A DNA stretch of 64,000 nucleotides from Deinococcus aerolatus. GTDB lineage: Bacteria; Deinococcota; Deinococci; Deinococcales; Deinococcaceae. The notes under the pieces were generated by a model that had not been told where the DNA came from, did not search any database, and worked only from the letters and a program-made list of their open reading frames with translations. A program made the translations under genes and the position numbers. The DNA is taken from NCBI RefSeq assembly GCF_014647055.1, contig NZ_BMOL01000007.1:124001-188000 (forward strand). Direction: 5' to 3'. Shown here piece by piece: positions 19,937 to 28,687 of the stretch (the stretch's first letter is position 1; every line of letters starts with the position of its first letter).

Positions 19937-22075
19937 ATGCAGCCCGCCACCGTCCTCACCCTCACGCTGGGCCTCAGCGCCGCCGCCTTCAGTCCAGCGG
20001 CGGCCACGGCGCCGTCGTCCCCCGTCCCACCTCCCGCCGCCTGCGCCCTGCCGGACGGCCCCCTGCCCACGCGCACGCGGGCGGTGTTCGTGCTGGACAC
20101 CAGCGGCAGCATGCGCGGCCTGGGCGACGGCAGGGCCGACATTTTCGAGCGGGTCAAGGCCGAGCTGAACCGCTACGTGCGTCAGACGCGGCCTGACCGG
20201 GTGGAACTGCTCACCTTCGACGCGGGGCTCAGGACGCGCCAGGGCTTTGACCGGCCCGCCGGAACCGCCGGCTGGAACGCGGCCCTGGGCGCCCTAAAGG
20301 CCGACGGCAACAACACCTATCTGTACCGCAGCCTGCGCGCCGCCCTCGAACCGCTGCGGGACGGCGCGCAGTACGCCAGCACCGTGTTCGTGCTGACCGA
20401 CGGCATCGACAACGACGGCCTGCGGCCCTTCACGGCGGCGCAGGCGCTGGCGGCCTTCACGGGGCGCGGCCCGTTTGACCGGCTGCATTACCTGGCCCTG
20501 GGCACCCAGATTCCCGCCGATGCCCGGCAGGCGCTGCAGGCCAGCGACTACGCCGACGGCCTGACCCTGCCGCTGAACCGGGTCCCGGCACTGGACGGGC
20601 CGGGGCTGGGCAGCGGCCTGCTGCGCGTCAATGGTCTGGGGGCGGTGGCTGTGCCGCTGGCCGAGGGCACGCGGGTCGAGGTCTCGGCCCAGGACCGCCG
20701 CTGGGGCCTGCGGCCAGAGCCGGCAGTGGTGACCGGGGGCACGGTGACCCTCCGGGCACGTGGTGACCTGCCCCACGGCGCGGCGGCGCTGCTGTGCGCC
20801 AGCGGCCCAGGGACCCCGGCTGCCGGCAGCGTGGGCACCCGGCCACAGCGCGTGCTGCTGCGCCTGAACACGCAGTCGCCACTCACGCTGCTCAATCCCG
20901 GCGCGGATACCGCGCTGAGGAGAGGCGAGGACGCCGTGCTGCGCTACCGGGCCGCCCGTGGCGTGTCCCTCCGGGGCCTGAGGGTCACCGGCCTGCCCGC
21001 GGGTCTGAGCGCCCAGATCTCGGGCCTGCCCGGCGCACGTGAATTCGCCGTCCGGATCACCAACCGGTTCCTGCCTCCCAGTCAGACGGTCAGGCCGCAG
21101 CTGGCGCTGCCCGGCAACACGCAGATGGCACTGCCTGCCATTCAGGGACGCAAGGGGGGGCGGGCGCCGTACGCCGTCGTCTCCGCCTCCGGGCGTGGGG
21201 GCACGGCCACCGTAACAACGCCAAAGCCGCCCCAGCAGAACCGACCGCAGGGCGCGGGGGGCCGCGACACGCCCGGGGCTGCGCTGGGCTGGCTGGCGGG
21301 CCTGGGCGTGCTGGCCCTGGCCGGCCTGGCGGCCTGGCTGCTGGCGCGGCGTGGGCGGGCGGGGCGCCGTCCGGGTGGGCGCAGCGGGGCAGCACCCACC
21401 CGCTGGTCCGGCCCCGCCGGACCGCTGCGGCGCCGGCGGCCCACCCTTCAGCGTCCGGTGGCCCATGCCGAGCCGCCTGCGGTGGAAGGCATCGAGTACA
21501 GCGGGGGCCGGGTGCTGTCGCTGGTCACGTCGGGCGGCGACGTGACTGGCGTGCCCATTCCACTGGGCGGCCTCTTTGACCTGGGCCAGCTGGCACGCGT
21601 CCCGCACCTGAGCGGCCTGCGCGCCGAACAGCACCGGGACGGGCTCCAGATTCTGCGGATTCCCGCCGATCTGGAGGTCAGTCAGGGCACGCGGCTGGTG
21701 AGGGCCGGGGACGTGGTCCGGCCCGGCACGCTGCTGGGCGTCGCGGTAGGGCGCGTGGGCCGTGCCCCCCAGCCCCCGCTGGGCAGTCTGGCCGGGCTGG
21801 GGCTGCCGCTCACGCTGCGCCACGACGCCGCCAGCGTCCGGGCCGCCGGACCCTACGGCCAGCACACCGTGATTCTGCCGGCCGGGCCCAGCGATCTGGG
21901 CACCGCCTTCCGTGCCCCTGCGCTGGACGGGCTGAAGGTGACCCTCAGCGGCTCCAACCTCCTGCTGGTGGCAACTCCGCCCAGCCTGCGCCTGCGCCGC
22001 AGCGGCGAGACGGCTCCGCTGCAACCCGGCAGCTACCTTCCGGACCTGACCCTGGTGGACCTGCCGGATAGTTAA
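19937..22075 (+). CDS. Secreted or membrane-anchored VWA domain protein
   Basis: About 712 residues. A Sec signal peptide (MQPATVLTLTLGLSAAAFSP) is followed by a von Willebrand A domain with the MIDAS motif FVLDTSGSMRG (about residues 51-61), the threonine region GNNTYLYRSL and FVLTDGIDNDG. After a beta-rich middle part, a transmembrane helix (ALGWLAGLGVLALAGLAAWLL, about 452-472) and a very basic Arg-rich stop-transfer segment precede a cytoplasmic C-terminal region of about 220 residues. A metal-dependent adhesion or assembly role is inferred. A GTG 14 codons earlier is less likely because it would extend the signal peptide. Confidence 0.75.
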   Translation: MQPATVLTLTLGLSAAAFSPAAATAPSSPVPPPAACALPDGPLPTRTRAVFVLDTSGSMRGLGDGRADIFERVKAELNRYVRQTRPDRVELLTFDAGLRTRQGFDRPAGTAGWNAALGALKADGNNTYLYRSLRAALEPLRDGAQYASTVFVLTDGIDNDGLRPFTAAQALAAFTGRGPFDRLHYLALGTQIPADARQALQASDYADGLTLPLNRVPALDGPGLGSGLLRVNGLGAVAVPLAEGTRVEVSAQDRRWGLRPEPAVVTGGTVTLRARGDLPHGAAALLCASGPGTPAAGSVGTRPQRVLLRLNTQSPLTLLNPGADTALRRGEDAVLRYRAARGVSLRGLRVTGLPAGLSAQISGLPGAREFAVRITNRFLPPSQTVRPQLALPGNTQMALPAIQGRKGGRAPYAVVSASGRGGTATVTTPKPPQQNRPQGAGGRDTPGAALGWLAGLGVLALAGLAAWLLARRGRAGRRPGGRSGAAPTRWSGPAGPLRRRRPTLQRPVAHAEPPAVEGIEYSGGRVLSLVTSGGDVTGVPIPLGGLFDLGQLARVPHLSGLRAEQHRDGLQILRIPADLEVSQGTRLVRAGDVVRPGTLLGVAVGRVGRAPQPPLGSLAGLGLPLTLRHDAASVRAAGPYGQHTVILPAGPSDLGTAFRAPALDGLKVTLSGSNLLLVATPPSLRLRRSGETAPLQPGSYLPDLTLVDLPDS

Positions 22076-22164
22076 GATCTGCCGGCTGAACACCGGTGCC
22101 TCTGGTCTCACCGAAAGCGGGACGACAGGAAAAGTTCGCCGCGCCGCGCTACGCTGCTGCCCAT

Positions 22165-22647
22165 ATGGATCTGCTCCGCGCCCTTCACGGCTACCAGTTC
22201 GGCTCCTCGCTGACCCTGCTGTTTCCCACGCCCTACGCCCTGTCCACCCTGATCCTGCTGGTCTGGAGCGTCGCCCCGGCGATCAAGGGGGTGGTGAGCC
22301 GCTCGTTTCTGGTGTGGCTGCGGGTGGTCTGGGTACTGACCCTGATTCCGGCAGCGACGGGGGTGATTCTGGCGCTGGGCGGCGCAAAGGTGCCCAGCGC
22401 CGTCGACGTCGGCGGCGGCCTGACCAGGTACGGCCTGCCCTACGACTCCAGCCGTGACCTCGAACACTGGATGTACTCGGCCTTCGCGCTGCTGAGCCTG
22501 TACGTTATTGAAGTGCTGGTCCGGGGCCGCATGATCCCATACCGCAGTGGCCTGAAATTCCTGCCGGTCGCCACGCTGTTTCTGTACGGCGTCGCCTACA
22601 TGATCGGGCGGGTGGCAGTGTTGCCCGGCAGCACCCCCGGCAGCTGA
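22165..22647 (+). CDS. Membrane protein with about four helices, unknown function
   Basis: A 160-residue protein with hydrophobic segments at roughly 22-40, 48-68, 108-124 and 135-152. A short charged region DVGGGLTRYGLPYDSSRDLEHW sits in the central loop. No family recognised. The start at 22165 follows a TACGCT box with 9 nt between; a longer in-frame start at 22096 would overlap the end of the preceding region without any promoter signal. Cell-envelope function is suggested only by the neighbours. Confidence 0.6.
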   Translation: MDLLRALHGYQFGSSLTLLFPTPYALSTLILLVWSVAPAIKGVVSRSFLVWLRVVWVLTLIPAATGVILALGGAKVPSAVDVGGGLTRYGLPYDSSRDLEHWMYSAFALLSLYVIEVLVRGRMIPYRSGLKFLPVATLFLYGVAYMIGRVAVLPGSTPGS

Positions 22648-22850
22648 CCTGAACCGTCAGAGGACGGTCAGCAAAAACCAGGCCATGTAGACCGCGGCGG
22701 CCCCTCGGGTCCGCTGTCCTCCATTCGCGTGCCAGCCGCTGAAACACACCCCCCGGCCTAGCCCTCGTTGCGGTAAAACGCCGTCATCCCCTGACTCCGG
22801 TTAGCCCAGCTCATCCGCCAGCCTCTCAGATGTGTTCAGCTGGAAGGCTG

Positions 22851-24173
22851 ATGTCTCCTCGTTCCCTATTCTTCATCGTCGTGCTGCTGGCTGGCTCGGC
22901 CTTCGCCGCTGCCGCCAACACAGTGACTGTGCGTTCCGGCGACACCCTGTCCAAGATTGCCACCCGCGCGGGCCTCAGCGTGGCGCAGCTCAAGGCGGCC
23001 AACGGCCTGAGCAGCGACGTCATCCGGGCGGGGCAGGTTCTGCGCCTGAACAGGTCGGCGGCCAGCCGCGCTGCGCCCACACCACGCAAGCCGCCCGCTC
23101 AGGACACCTACACCGTGCAGCGCGGCGACTTTCTGAGCAAGATCGCGGGCCGCTACGGCGTGAGCGTCGGCGCCCTCCAAGCGGCCAACAACATCCAGGG
23201 CACGCTGATCACCCCGGGGCAGCGCCTGAAGATCCCGGTGCGCGGCGCGGCCCCGGTCCCCCGTCCCACCACCGAGGTGCGGACGCTCTACACCTACATT
23301 CACGTGGGCGCTGGCGACACGGCGGCAAAGATCGCCCGCAAATACCGCATCAGCGTGGACAAACTGCGCCGCCTGAACAAACTGGCCAGCCACAAGTACA
23401 TCGTGCCGGGGACCAAGGTGCTGGTGCCGGCCCACATCCCGGTGCCTATTCCCCCCAAACCTCAGGGCCGCGCGGCCAGCCACAAGCACCTGCGGCCCCT
23501 GAACATTCCGGTGCAGATCATCAACGTGAACCTGCGGTACCGGGACGTGCTGATCGCGCCTGTCCTACCCAGCGGTGGCCTGAAGTTCGGTTCCGGCGCA
23601 CGGATCGGTCAGCTGGCCCGCTCCAGCGGCGCGCAGGCGATCATCAACGGCTCGTACTTCCACCCGCACAGCTACGCGCCGGCCGGGGACATCGTGATGC
23701 AGGGGCGCATGCTCACCTGGGGCCGCATTCCACAGGCGCTGGCCATCACACCCGACAACCGCGCCTCCATCCGCGCCAGCACTACAGGGCTGCTGCGTAT
23801 CCCGCTGGACAGCGCGTGGCAGGGCATGGAGACCGTGATCGCCAGCGGGCCGCGAATCCTGGTGGGTGGCCGGGTGCAGTCCAGCTACAGCGCCGCCTTC
23901 CGCGATCCGGCGCTGTTTGGCCGCGCCGCCCGCAGCGCCATCGGGCTGGTCAGCAACCGCGATCTGGTGATGGTGAGCACTCGGTCGCGGCTGACCACCA
24001 CCGAGATGGCCAAGGTGATGTCGCGCCTGGGCATCCGGGACGCCCTGCTGCTGGACGGCGGCAGTTCCACCGGTCTGGCCTGGAACGGCAAGCCGGTGCT
24101 GGACAGCGTCCGCAAGGTCAGCTACGGCATCGGCGTATTCACCGAATACACCGGGCGGCGGTACATCCGCTGA
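22851..24173 (+). CDS. LysM-repeat protein with phosphodiester glycosidase (NAGPA) domain
   Basis: A 440-residue secreted protein. The signal peptide ([17 protein letters not shown]) is followed by three LysM repeats beginning [30 protein letters not shown] and [16 protein letters not shown]. The C-terminal 200 residues are a NAGPA/DUF2233 domain with QAIINGSYF and the hallmark [15 protein letters not shown]. LysM binds peptidoglycan glycans; NAGPA domains cleave GlcNAc-1-phosphodiester-type bonds, so a role in wall-polymer turnover is likely but the substrate is unknown. Two nearby ATGs are possible; 22851 has GGAAGG just upstream. Confidence 0.86.
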   Translation: MSPRSLFFIVVLLAGSAFAAAANTVTVRSGDTLSKIATRAGLSVAQLKAANGLSSDVIRAGQVLRLNRSAASRAAPTPRKPPAQDTYTVQRGDFLSKIAGRYGVSVGALQAANNIQGTLITPGQRLKIPVRGAAPVPRPTTEVRTLYTYIHVGAGDTAAKIARKYRISVDKLRRLNKLASHKYIVPGTKVLVPAHIPVPIPPKPQGRAASHKHLRPLNIPVQIINVNLRYRDVLIAPVLPSGGLKFGSGARIGQLARSSGAQAIINGSYFHPHSYAPAGDIVMQGRMLTWGRIPQALAITPDNRASIRASTTGLLRIPLDSAWQGMETVIASGPRILVGGRVQSSYSAAFRDPALFGRAARSAIGLVSNRDLVMVSTRSRLTTTEMAKVMSRLGIRDALLLDGGSSTGLAWNGKPVLDSVRKVSYGIGVFTEYTGRRYIR

Positions 24174-24242
24174 CAGGCCGGCCGGGGGCCCTTCCCTGTC
24201 AGAACCTTCAGCGTCCAGCCATCCGCTTTGCGCGTCTTGCTC

Positions 24243-24248
24243 TAGCAT
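24243..24248 (+). promoter_or_regulatory. Leaderless-type -10 box before the rbfA leader ORF
   Basis: TAGCAT ends 6 nt before an ATG at 24255 that opens a 13-codon ORF, not rbfA itself. Confidence 0.5.
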
Positions 24249-24254
24249 GGCGCA

Positions 24255-24296
24255 ATGACCCATTCCTGTCTCCCCTCCTCCCGGTTCCGGGCATGA
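24255..24296 (+). CDS. 13-residue leader ORF overlapping rbfA
   Basis: [13 protein letters not shown] then TGA. It begins 6 nt after the -10 box and its stop overlaps the rbfA start codon (ATGA). Because rbfA has no Shine-Dalgarno, ribosomes loaded on this leaderless mini-ORF may reinitiate at rbfA. No conserved amino-acid pattern for attenuation is seen. Confidence 0.45.
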   Translation: MTHSCLPSSRFRA

Positions 24297-24580
24297 AGCC
24301 CGAACAGGTGCAGTCCCAGATCACCCGCGTCCTGAGCGAGGCCATCAGCGGCCTGCGTGACCCGCGCGTGCCGCTGATCGTGACCGTCGAGCGCGTGACC
24401 CTGACCTCCGACTTCGGTCTGGCGCGCGTGTATGTCAGCGCGCTGGGGGCCGACATGCCCGAGCTGCTTGAAGCCCTGGACCACGCCCGCGGCCACCTGC
24501 AACGTCAGGTCGCGCAGCAGGTCCGCATGCGCCGCACGCCCACGCTGGAATTCCGCTCGGCAGAGGACAACCTGCTGTGA
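24293..24580 (+). CDS. rbfA: 30S ribosome-binding factor RbfA
   Basis: A 95-residue RbfA, a KH-fold factor that helps mature the 5' end of 16S rRNA and is needed for growth in the cold. Typical features are the basic N-terminus, [13 protein letters not shown] and the [11 protein letters not shown] strand. It is slightly shorter than most relatives. The start codon ATG overlaps the end of a 13-codon leader ORF, and no Shine-Dalgarno is visible. Its own stop overlaps the GTG of the thioesterase gene (GTGA). Confidence 0.88.
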   Translation: MKPEQVQSQITRVLSEAISGLRDPRVPLIVTVERVTLTSDFGLARVYVSALGADMPELLEALDHARGHLQRQVAQQVRMRRTPTLEFRSAEDNLL

Positions 24581-24987
24581 GCGTGTCGGTCCAGACCAGC
24601 ATCCGGGTGCGCTACGCCGAGACCGACATGATGGGCGTCGTTCACCACGCCACCTACCCGGTGTGGTTCGAGGTGGGCCGCACGGACCTGATGCGGGAAC
24701 TGGGCTTGCCCTACACCGAGATTGAGGCGCGCGGCTACTACCTCATGCTCTCGGGTCTGAACGTGGAATACCGCCGCGCCGCCCGTTACGATGATGACCT
24801 GACCGTGACCACCCGAATCTCGGCTCTCCGCAGCCGCACCGTGACCTTTGTCTACGAGGTCCGGCGCGGCGAGGAACTGGTGGCTACCGGGGAGACCCGG
24901 CACATCGCCACCGACAAGGCCTACCGTCCGGCCCGCATGCCCCAGGACGTGCTGGCAGCGCTGGGAGGCGAAAAGGGGGCGGATTGA
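24577..24987 (+). CDS. Acyl-CoA thioesterase, YbgC/4-hydroxybenzoyl-CoA thioesterase family
   Basis: A 136-residue hotdog-fold protein. The signature [23 protein letters not shown] includes the catalytic Asp/His region. The YbgC branch acts on short-chain acyl-CoAs. GTG start overlapping rbfA by four bases, so it is translated in the same operon. Its substrate and its link to ribosome maturation are unclear; the pairing may simply be transcriptional. Confidence 0.85.
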   Translation: MSVSVQTSIRVRYAETDMMGVVHHATYPVWFEVGRTDLMRELGLPYTEIEARGYYLMLSGLNVEYRRAARYDDDLTVTTRISALRSRTVTFVYEVRRGEELVATGETRHIATDKAYRPARMPQDVLAALGGEKGAD

Positions 24988-25077
24988 GAGAGAACAGGGT
25001 GGAGAAGGGCTGAGGCAGAAGGCTCTTTTACTGCTCCTAACCTTCTGCCCACAGCTCACAGCCCCCTGCCATCCTCT

Positions 25078-25833
25078 TCAGTCCAGGTAATCCCGCGCCC
25101 GCAGGTGGCTGGCACGCAGGTTGAAGCGTTCGGCGTACTTGACCCCCGCCAGACGGCCCGCGCCCGCACGGCCCTCGCGGAACAGCTCGTCGGTCCACTG
25201 CCACTTGTAGAAGTCGCGGTAGTACGAGGCGATGGCCGCCGCCGTCTCCAGCGTGTCGTCGATGCCCACGAAGACCTCCGGGTAGGGGCTGGCCGGGGCG
25301 AAGTACTGGTAAAAGCGGACCGGATCGCGCCACGCCGAGAGGCGGCGCACATCCTCGCCGCTTTCCACGGCGTCGTCGCCGCTCAGATCGGGCGCGGGCG
25401 GCATGGCCTGACCACCGCCCTGCTCGTTGACGATCTTGGGGATGCGCGCCAGCGTGACCGCGTCGAAGGCGATCTTGGCCGTCATGCGGTGGTCCGGGTG
25501 CGGGTGATCGTCGCTCCAGGTGATGACGGCGTTGGGCCGGAAGGAGGCGTACAGCTTCGCAAGTTGCAGGGCCTCGTCGCGTCCACCGGTCATGCGGCTG
25601 TCGCCCATGTCGAAGAAGTGGTACTGCGCGCCGATCTTGTCGGCCACCCACGCCCCGTGTTGGCGCCGGATGCGGGTGACTTCCTCGTGCGAGGCGTCGC
25701 CGAACTGGCTGGCAAGTTCGCCCAGCGTGGTCCAGACCAGCATCACCTCGTCACCGCGCGCCGCGTGCTTCGCCAGGGTTCCAGCGCAGCCGATCTCATC
25801 GTCGGGGTGGGCAAACACAGCCATGATTCGCAT
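25078..25833 (-). CDS. PIG-L/LmbE family deacetylase
   Basis: A 251-residue zinc-dependent deacetylase. Metal ligands are in AHPDDE (residues 8-13) and HPHPDHR (about 111-117). The family includes enzymes that deacetylate GlcNAc-malate (BshB) in bacillithiol synthesis and other GlcNAc-containing small molecules; bacillithiol occurs in Deinococcus, so BshB is one possibility. The ATG at 25833 is 7 nt after a TATGCT box (25841-25846 on the reverse strand), so it is preferred over one four codons earlier. Confidence 0.86.
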   Translation of the reverse strand: MRIMAVFAHPDDEIGCAGTLAKHAARGDEVMLVWTTLGELASQFGDASHEEVTRIRRQHGAWVADKIGAQYHFFDMGDSRMTGGRDEALQLAKLYASFRPNAVITWSDDHPHPDHRMTAKIAFDAVTLARIPKIVNEQGGGQAMPPAPDLSGDDAVESGEDVRRLSAWRDPVRFYQYFAPASPYPEVFVGIDDTLETAAAIASYYRDFYKWQWTDELFREGRAGAGRLAGVKYAERFNLRASHLRARDYLD

Positions 25834-25888
25834 GTGCGACAGCATAGAGCCATCCCGGGTGCCGGGGCGACTCAGGAGACTGGGGCGA

Positions 25889-26350
25889 TCAGCGCACGAA
25901 GCGGATGCTCAGCGGGTAGTGGTACGGCTGCCCGGCGCTGACCCGGACCACCGCCACGATCATGAAGATGAATGGAACGATGCTCAGCAGCAGCAGCAGC
26001 GGCACCAGAAACACGAAAAAGGCCGCAAAGGTGCCCAGGAAGGCAAAAGCCCCCAGATCCTGTGCGCCGGCCGCCGTGCCCAGCGCCCCGCCGATGATGC
26101 CCATGCTGAACAGGATGAAGGCCAGCACGCCGATCACGACGCCGTACACCCACATGCTCAGCTGAAAGTTCAGCGCCTCCTTGCCCTGCTGGTTGAGCGC
26201 CGGGCTGCGGTCCCGCAGGGCCAGCCACGCCACCAGCGGCCCCAGCACATTGCCCAGCGTGGGCAGCACGAAGCCGGCCAGCGGCGACAGATGGACCAGC
26301 ACCGCCGGGGTGCGGTCCGCTTCGGGAATGGCGAGGGCGGTGCGGCTCAT
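25889..26350 (-). CDS. DUF4870-like membrane protein
   Basis: A 153-residue protein typical of the DUF4870 (TMEM-like) family: a short N-terminus, VHLSPLAGFVLPTLGNVLGPLVAWL, the signature LNQQGKEALNFQLSMWVYGVVIGVL (about 56-80), two further hydrophobic segments, and the ending GQPYHYPLSIRFVR. Function unknown. Its -10 TAGTGT (26356-26361 on the reverse strand) is 5 nt before the ATG and overlaps the -35 of the divergent rnhA promoter, so the two genes may compete for RNA polymerase. Confidence 0.8.
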   Translation of the reverse strand: MSRTALAIPEADRTPAVLVHLSPLAGFVLPTLGNVLGPLVAWLALRDRSPALNQQGKEALNFQLSMWVYGVVIGVLAFILFSMGIIGGALGTAAGAQDLGAFAFLGTFAAFFVFLVPLLLLLSIVPFIFMIVAVVRVSAGQPYHYPLSIRFVR

Positions 26351-26352
26351 AC

Positions 26353-26382
26353 TTGACACTACGCGCCCGGCCTGCCTACAGT
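26353..26382 (+). promoter_or_regulatory. rnhA promoter, overlapping the divergent DUF4870 promoter
   Basis: TTGACA (26353-26358), 18-bp spacer, TACAGT (26377-26382), then 7 nt to the GTG at 26390: a near-consensus leaderless promoter. The reverse-strand -10 of the DUF4870 gene covers 26356-26361. Confidence 0.8.
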
Positions 26383-26389
26383 TCCGGGC

Positions 26390-26944
26390 GTGACGCGCCC
26401 CCGAACCTCCTTCCCGAAAACGGCCGCCCGCAAGGCGCAGGACCGGGCGCGTGACCTGCTGCCCCTGAAAGCGGGCATTCAGCCGGAAACGCCGGTGGCC
26501 GGCAACGTGGTGGACCTGTTCAGCGACGGCGCGTGCGACACGGCGGCGGGGCACGGCGGCTGGGCCTGCATCCTGCGTTCGGGCGGGCACGAACTGGTCC
26601 TGAGCGGCCACGAGGAAGGCACCACCAACAACCGCATGGAGTTGCGCGGCCTGCTGGAAGGGCTCCAGAGTCTCAAGCGGCCCTGCCAGATCCGCGTGAT
26701 CACCGACAGCCAGTACCTGCGGAAAGCCTTCACCGACGGCTGGATTCTGAACTGGCAGCGCAACGGCTGGAAAACAGCAGGCAAGGAACCGGTGAAAAAT
26801 CAGGACCTGTGGGAGGCGCTGATCGAGCAGGCCAGAACCCACGCCCTGACCTTCGTGTGGGTCAAGGGCCATGCCGGGCACGGTGAGAACGAGCGGGTGG
26901 ACGAACTGGCGGTGCAGGAGCGCAAGAAACTGCGGGCAAGGTAG
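26390..26944 (+). CDS. rnhA: Ribonuclease HI
   Basis: A 184-residue RNase H type 1, which cuts RNA in RNA-DNA hybrids. The catalytic acids are in LFSDGACD (D46), TNNRMELRGL (the glutamate), RVITDSQY and NERVDELA. The handle region is GWKTAGKEPVKNQDLWE. About 40 residues of basic extension precede the domain. GTG start, leaderless-type promoter. In Deinococcus the enzyme would also clear R-loops during damage repair. Confidence 0.92.
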   Translation: MTRPRTSFPKTAARKAQDRARDLLPLKAGIQPETPVAGNVVDLFSDGACDTAAGHGGWACILRSGGHELVLSGHEEGTTNNRMELRGLLEGLQSLKRPCQIRVITDSQYLRKAFTDGWILNWQRNGWKTAGKEPVKNQDLWEALIEQARTHALTFVWVKGHAGHGENERVDELAVQERKKLRAR

Positions 26945-26974
26945 GGGCAGCGGGCAAGGCAAAGCCGGAAACCC

Positions 26975-27403
26975 TTAGCCCCCAGGATTGCCCGTCTCCC
27001 CCAGATTCAAGGTGCAGAGATATCTGCGCTGGCCTCCCCTGCCCGCCACCTCGGCCACCTCGAAGCCGCTGCGGCGGTAGAAACCCACCGCGTCATCGTC
27101 CGTTTCCGCTGTCAACCGCGTCAGCCCAAGCTGCGCGGCGACGGCGTGCAGCAGGTTTCGCCCGTGGCCGCGCCCGGCCTGCTCCGGCCGCGTACCGATG
27201 TGCAGCACCTGTGCTTCGCGGCCAGCCAGTTGCACGCCCGCCGCACACACCGGCCTTCCATCAACGTCCCAAACGAAGATGCGGCGGTCCGAGTGTGTGC
27301 GGTACGCCTCCAGCGCAAGGGCGATTCTCACGGGGTCAGGGAACATGGCGCGGCGCAGCAGGGCGGCGATTTCCGGTGTCAGCTCAGGGGCCGGGCTCAG
27401 CAC
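26975..27403 (-). CDS. GNAT family N-acetyltransferase
   Basis: About 142 residues. The acetyl-CoA-binding region is QVLHIGTRPEQAGRGHGRNLLHAV (Arg-x-x-Gly-x-Gly/Ala), followed by ETDDDAVGFYRRSGFEV, the typical beta5 region. Substrate unknown. The start is uncertain: the GTG at 27403 gives a normal N-terminus, and no clear Shine-Dalgarno or -10 lies before it. It follows the M42 peptidase gene by about 50 nt on the same strand, so it is probably co-transcribed. Confidence 0.7.
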   Translation of the reverse strand: MLSPAPELTPEIAALLRRAMFPDPVRIALALEAYRTHSDRRIFVWDVDGRPVCAAGVQLAGREAQVLHIGTRPEQAGRGHGRNLLHAVAAQLGLTRLTAETDDDAVGFYRRSGFEVAEVAGRGGQRRYLCTLNLGETGNPGG

Positions 27404-27452
27404 TGGTGGAAGCCCCGCACCACGACACTGCTCCCGGCAGTGCCCCAACGCG

Positions 27453-28526
27453 TCAGAGGCGCGTGAAGTCCGGCTGTTCTTCCAGCGCCCCGACCCACGC
27501 GGCAATGATGTCGATGCAGGCCTTGACGTCGCGGGCGTCCACCATCTCGCTGGGGCTGTGCATGTAGCGGTTGGGAATGCTCACCACGGCGGACGGCACG
27601 CCGCCGCGCACCAGGGTCAGGGCGTCGGCGTCGGTGCCGGTGTAGCGGCCAGAGGCGCTCAGGGTATAGGGAATCTCCGCTTTTGTGGCCGCTTCGGTCA
27701 TCTGGCGCAGCACCACCGGGCTGGTCATGGGACCCACTGCCAGATTCGCGCCGCTGCCGAAGGGGGCCACGCCATACTTCTTCTCGCTCACGCCCGGCTG
27801 CTTGGTCTCGTGCGTCACGTCCACGGCCACGCCCGCGATGGGATTCAGGCGGTGCCCGCTGACCGTCGCGCCGAATACCCCAATCTCTTCCTGGCTGGTG
27901 CCGACCGCCACGATACGGTGCCGCAGGTCCGTGTCTTTCAGCGCCCGCAGGGCTTCCAGCACGATAAACGCGCCCACGCGGTTGTCCAGCGCGCGGCTGA
28001 CGATCCTGTCGCCCACCATCAGCGGTTCCTGTTCGATCACGCCGTAGGTGCCCACCGGAATGCGCTGCTGCACCTCCTCCTTGCCCAGACCCACATCGAT
28101 CCACAGGTCCTCGAGTTTACTGGCCTTGGCGCGGTCCTCGGCCTCCATGACGTGAATGGCCTTCTTGCCGATCACGCCCAGGACGTCGCCGCCCGGCGCG
28201 AGCAGGCGGATGCGCTGGCCCACCAGCACCTGCGGGTCCCAGCCGCCCACGCCCAGAAAGCTGATCAGGCCCTCGTCGCCGACGTACGACACGATCAACC
28301 CGATCTCGTCGAGGTGACCCATCAGGGCGATGGCCGGCGCGTCTTCGGGGCCGAGTTCGGCGTACACGTTGCCGTAGTGATCCTCGGAGACGCGGGCAAA
28401 GGCGCTGGCCTCGGCCTTCCAGACATCGGCGGCGCGGCGCTCCAGGCCGCTGGGGGCCGCCTCGGACAGCAGGGCGAACAAAAAGTCCTTGTTGATGCTG
28501 GTGTTCGGATCAGTATGCGGAGTCAC
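27453..28526 (-). CDS. M42 family metallopeptidase (glutamyl aminopeptidase/endoglucanase-like)
   Basis: A 357-residue TET-type aminopeptidase. Metal and catalytic residues are visible: MGHLDEIG (about residues 72-79), DNRVGAFIVLEAL (about 182-194), TSQEEIGVFGA (about 215-225), VAVDVTHETK and the C-terminal MHSPSEMVDARDV. The family trims peptides released by the proteasome or other proteases. The GTG start at 28526 is 7 nt after a TACACT box (28534-28539, reverse strand), so an earlier in-frame start was rejected. Confidence 0.9.
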   Translation of the reverse strand: MTPHTDPNTSINKDFLFALLSEAAPSGLERRAADVWKAEASAFARVSEDHYGNVYAELGPEDAPAIALMGHLDEIGLIVSYVGDEGLISFLGVGGWDPQVLVGQRIRLLAPGGDVLGVIGKKAIHVMEAEDRAKASKLEDLWIDVGLGKEEVQQRIPVGTYGVIEQEPLMVGDRIVSRALDNRVGAFIVLEALRALKDTDLRHRIVAVGTSQEEIGVFGATVSGHRLNPIAGVAVDVTHETKQPGVSEKKYGVAPFGSGANLAVGPMTSPVVLRQMTEAATKAEIPYTLSASGRYTGTDADALTLVRGGVPSAVVSIPNRYMHSPSEMVDARDVKACIDIIAAWVGALEEQPDFTRL

Positions 28527-28687
28527 GCGCGGCAGTGTAGAGCAGACCCCTGGTGCGCTGTTAGCAAAAATGACCTGGCGGCGGCGCAAGTCACCCGGTG
28601 CGTACCCACGCTGAACGCCGCCTCCCTGTACAGCCCCCTGCACAGCGCCCGCCCGCACCCGCAGGGCCTCCGCTATCCTGTGAAGCC

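Noticed and set aside
20294..22111. A 605-residue reverse-strand frame over the VWA gene
   Set aside because: Antisense shadow of a GC-rich gene; composition dominated by Arg, Gln and Gly, and no domain.
22832..24580. A single long frame joining the LysM gene and rbfA
   Set aside because: It reads through the LysM gene in a different frame. rbfA begins at 24293 after its leader ORF.
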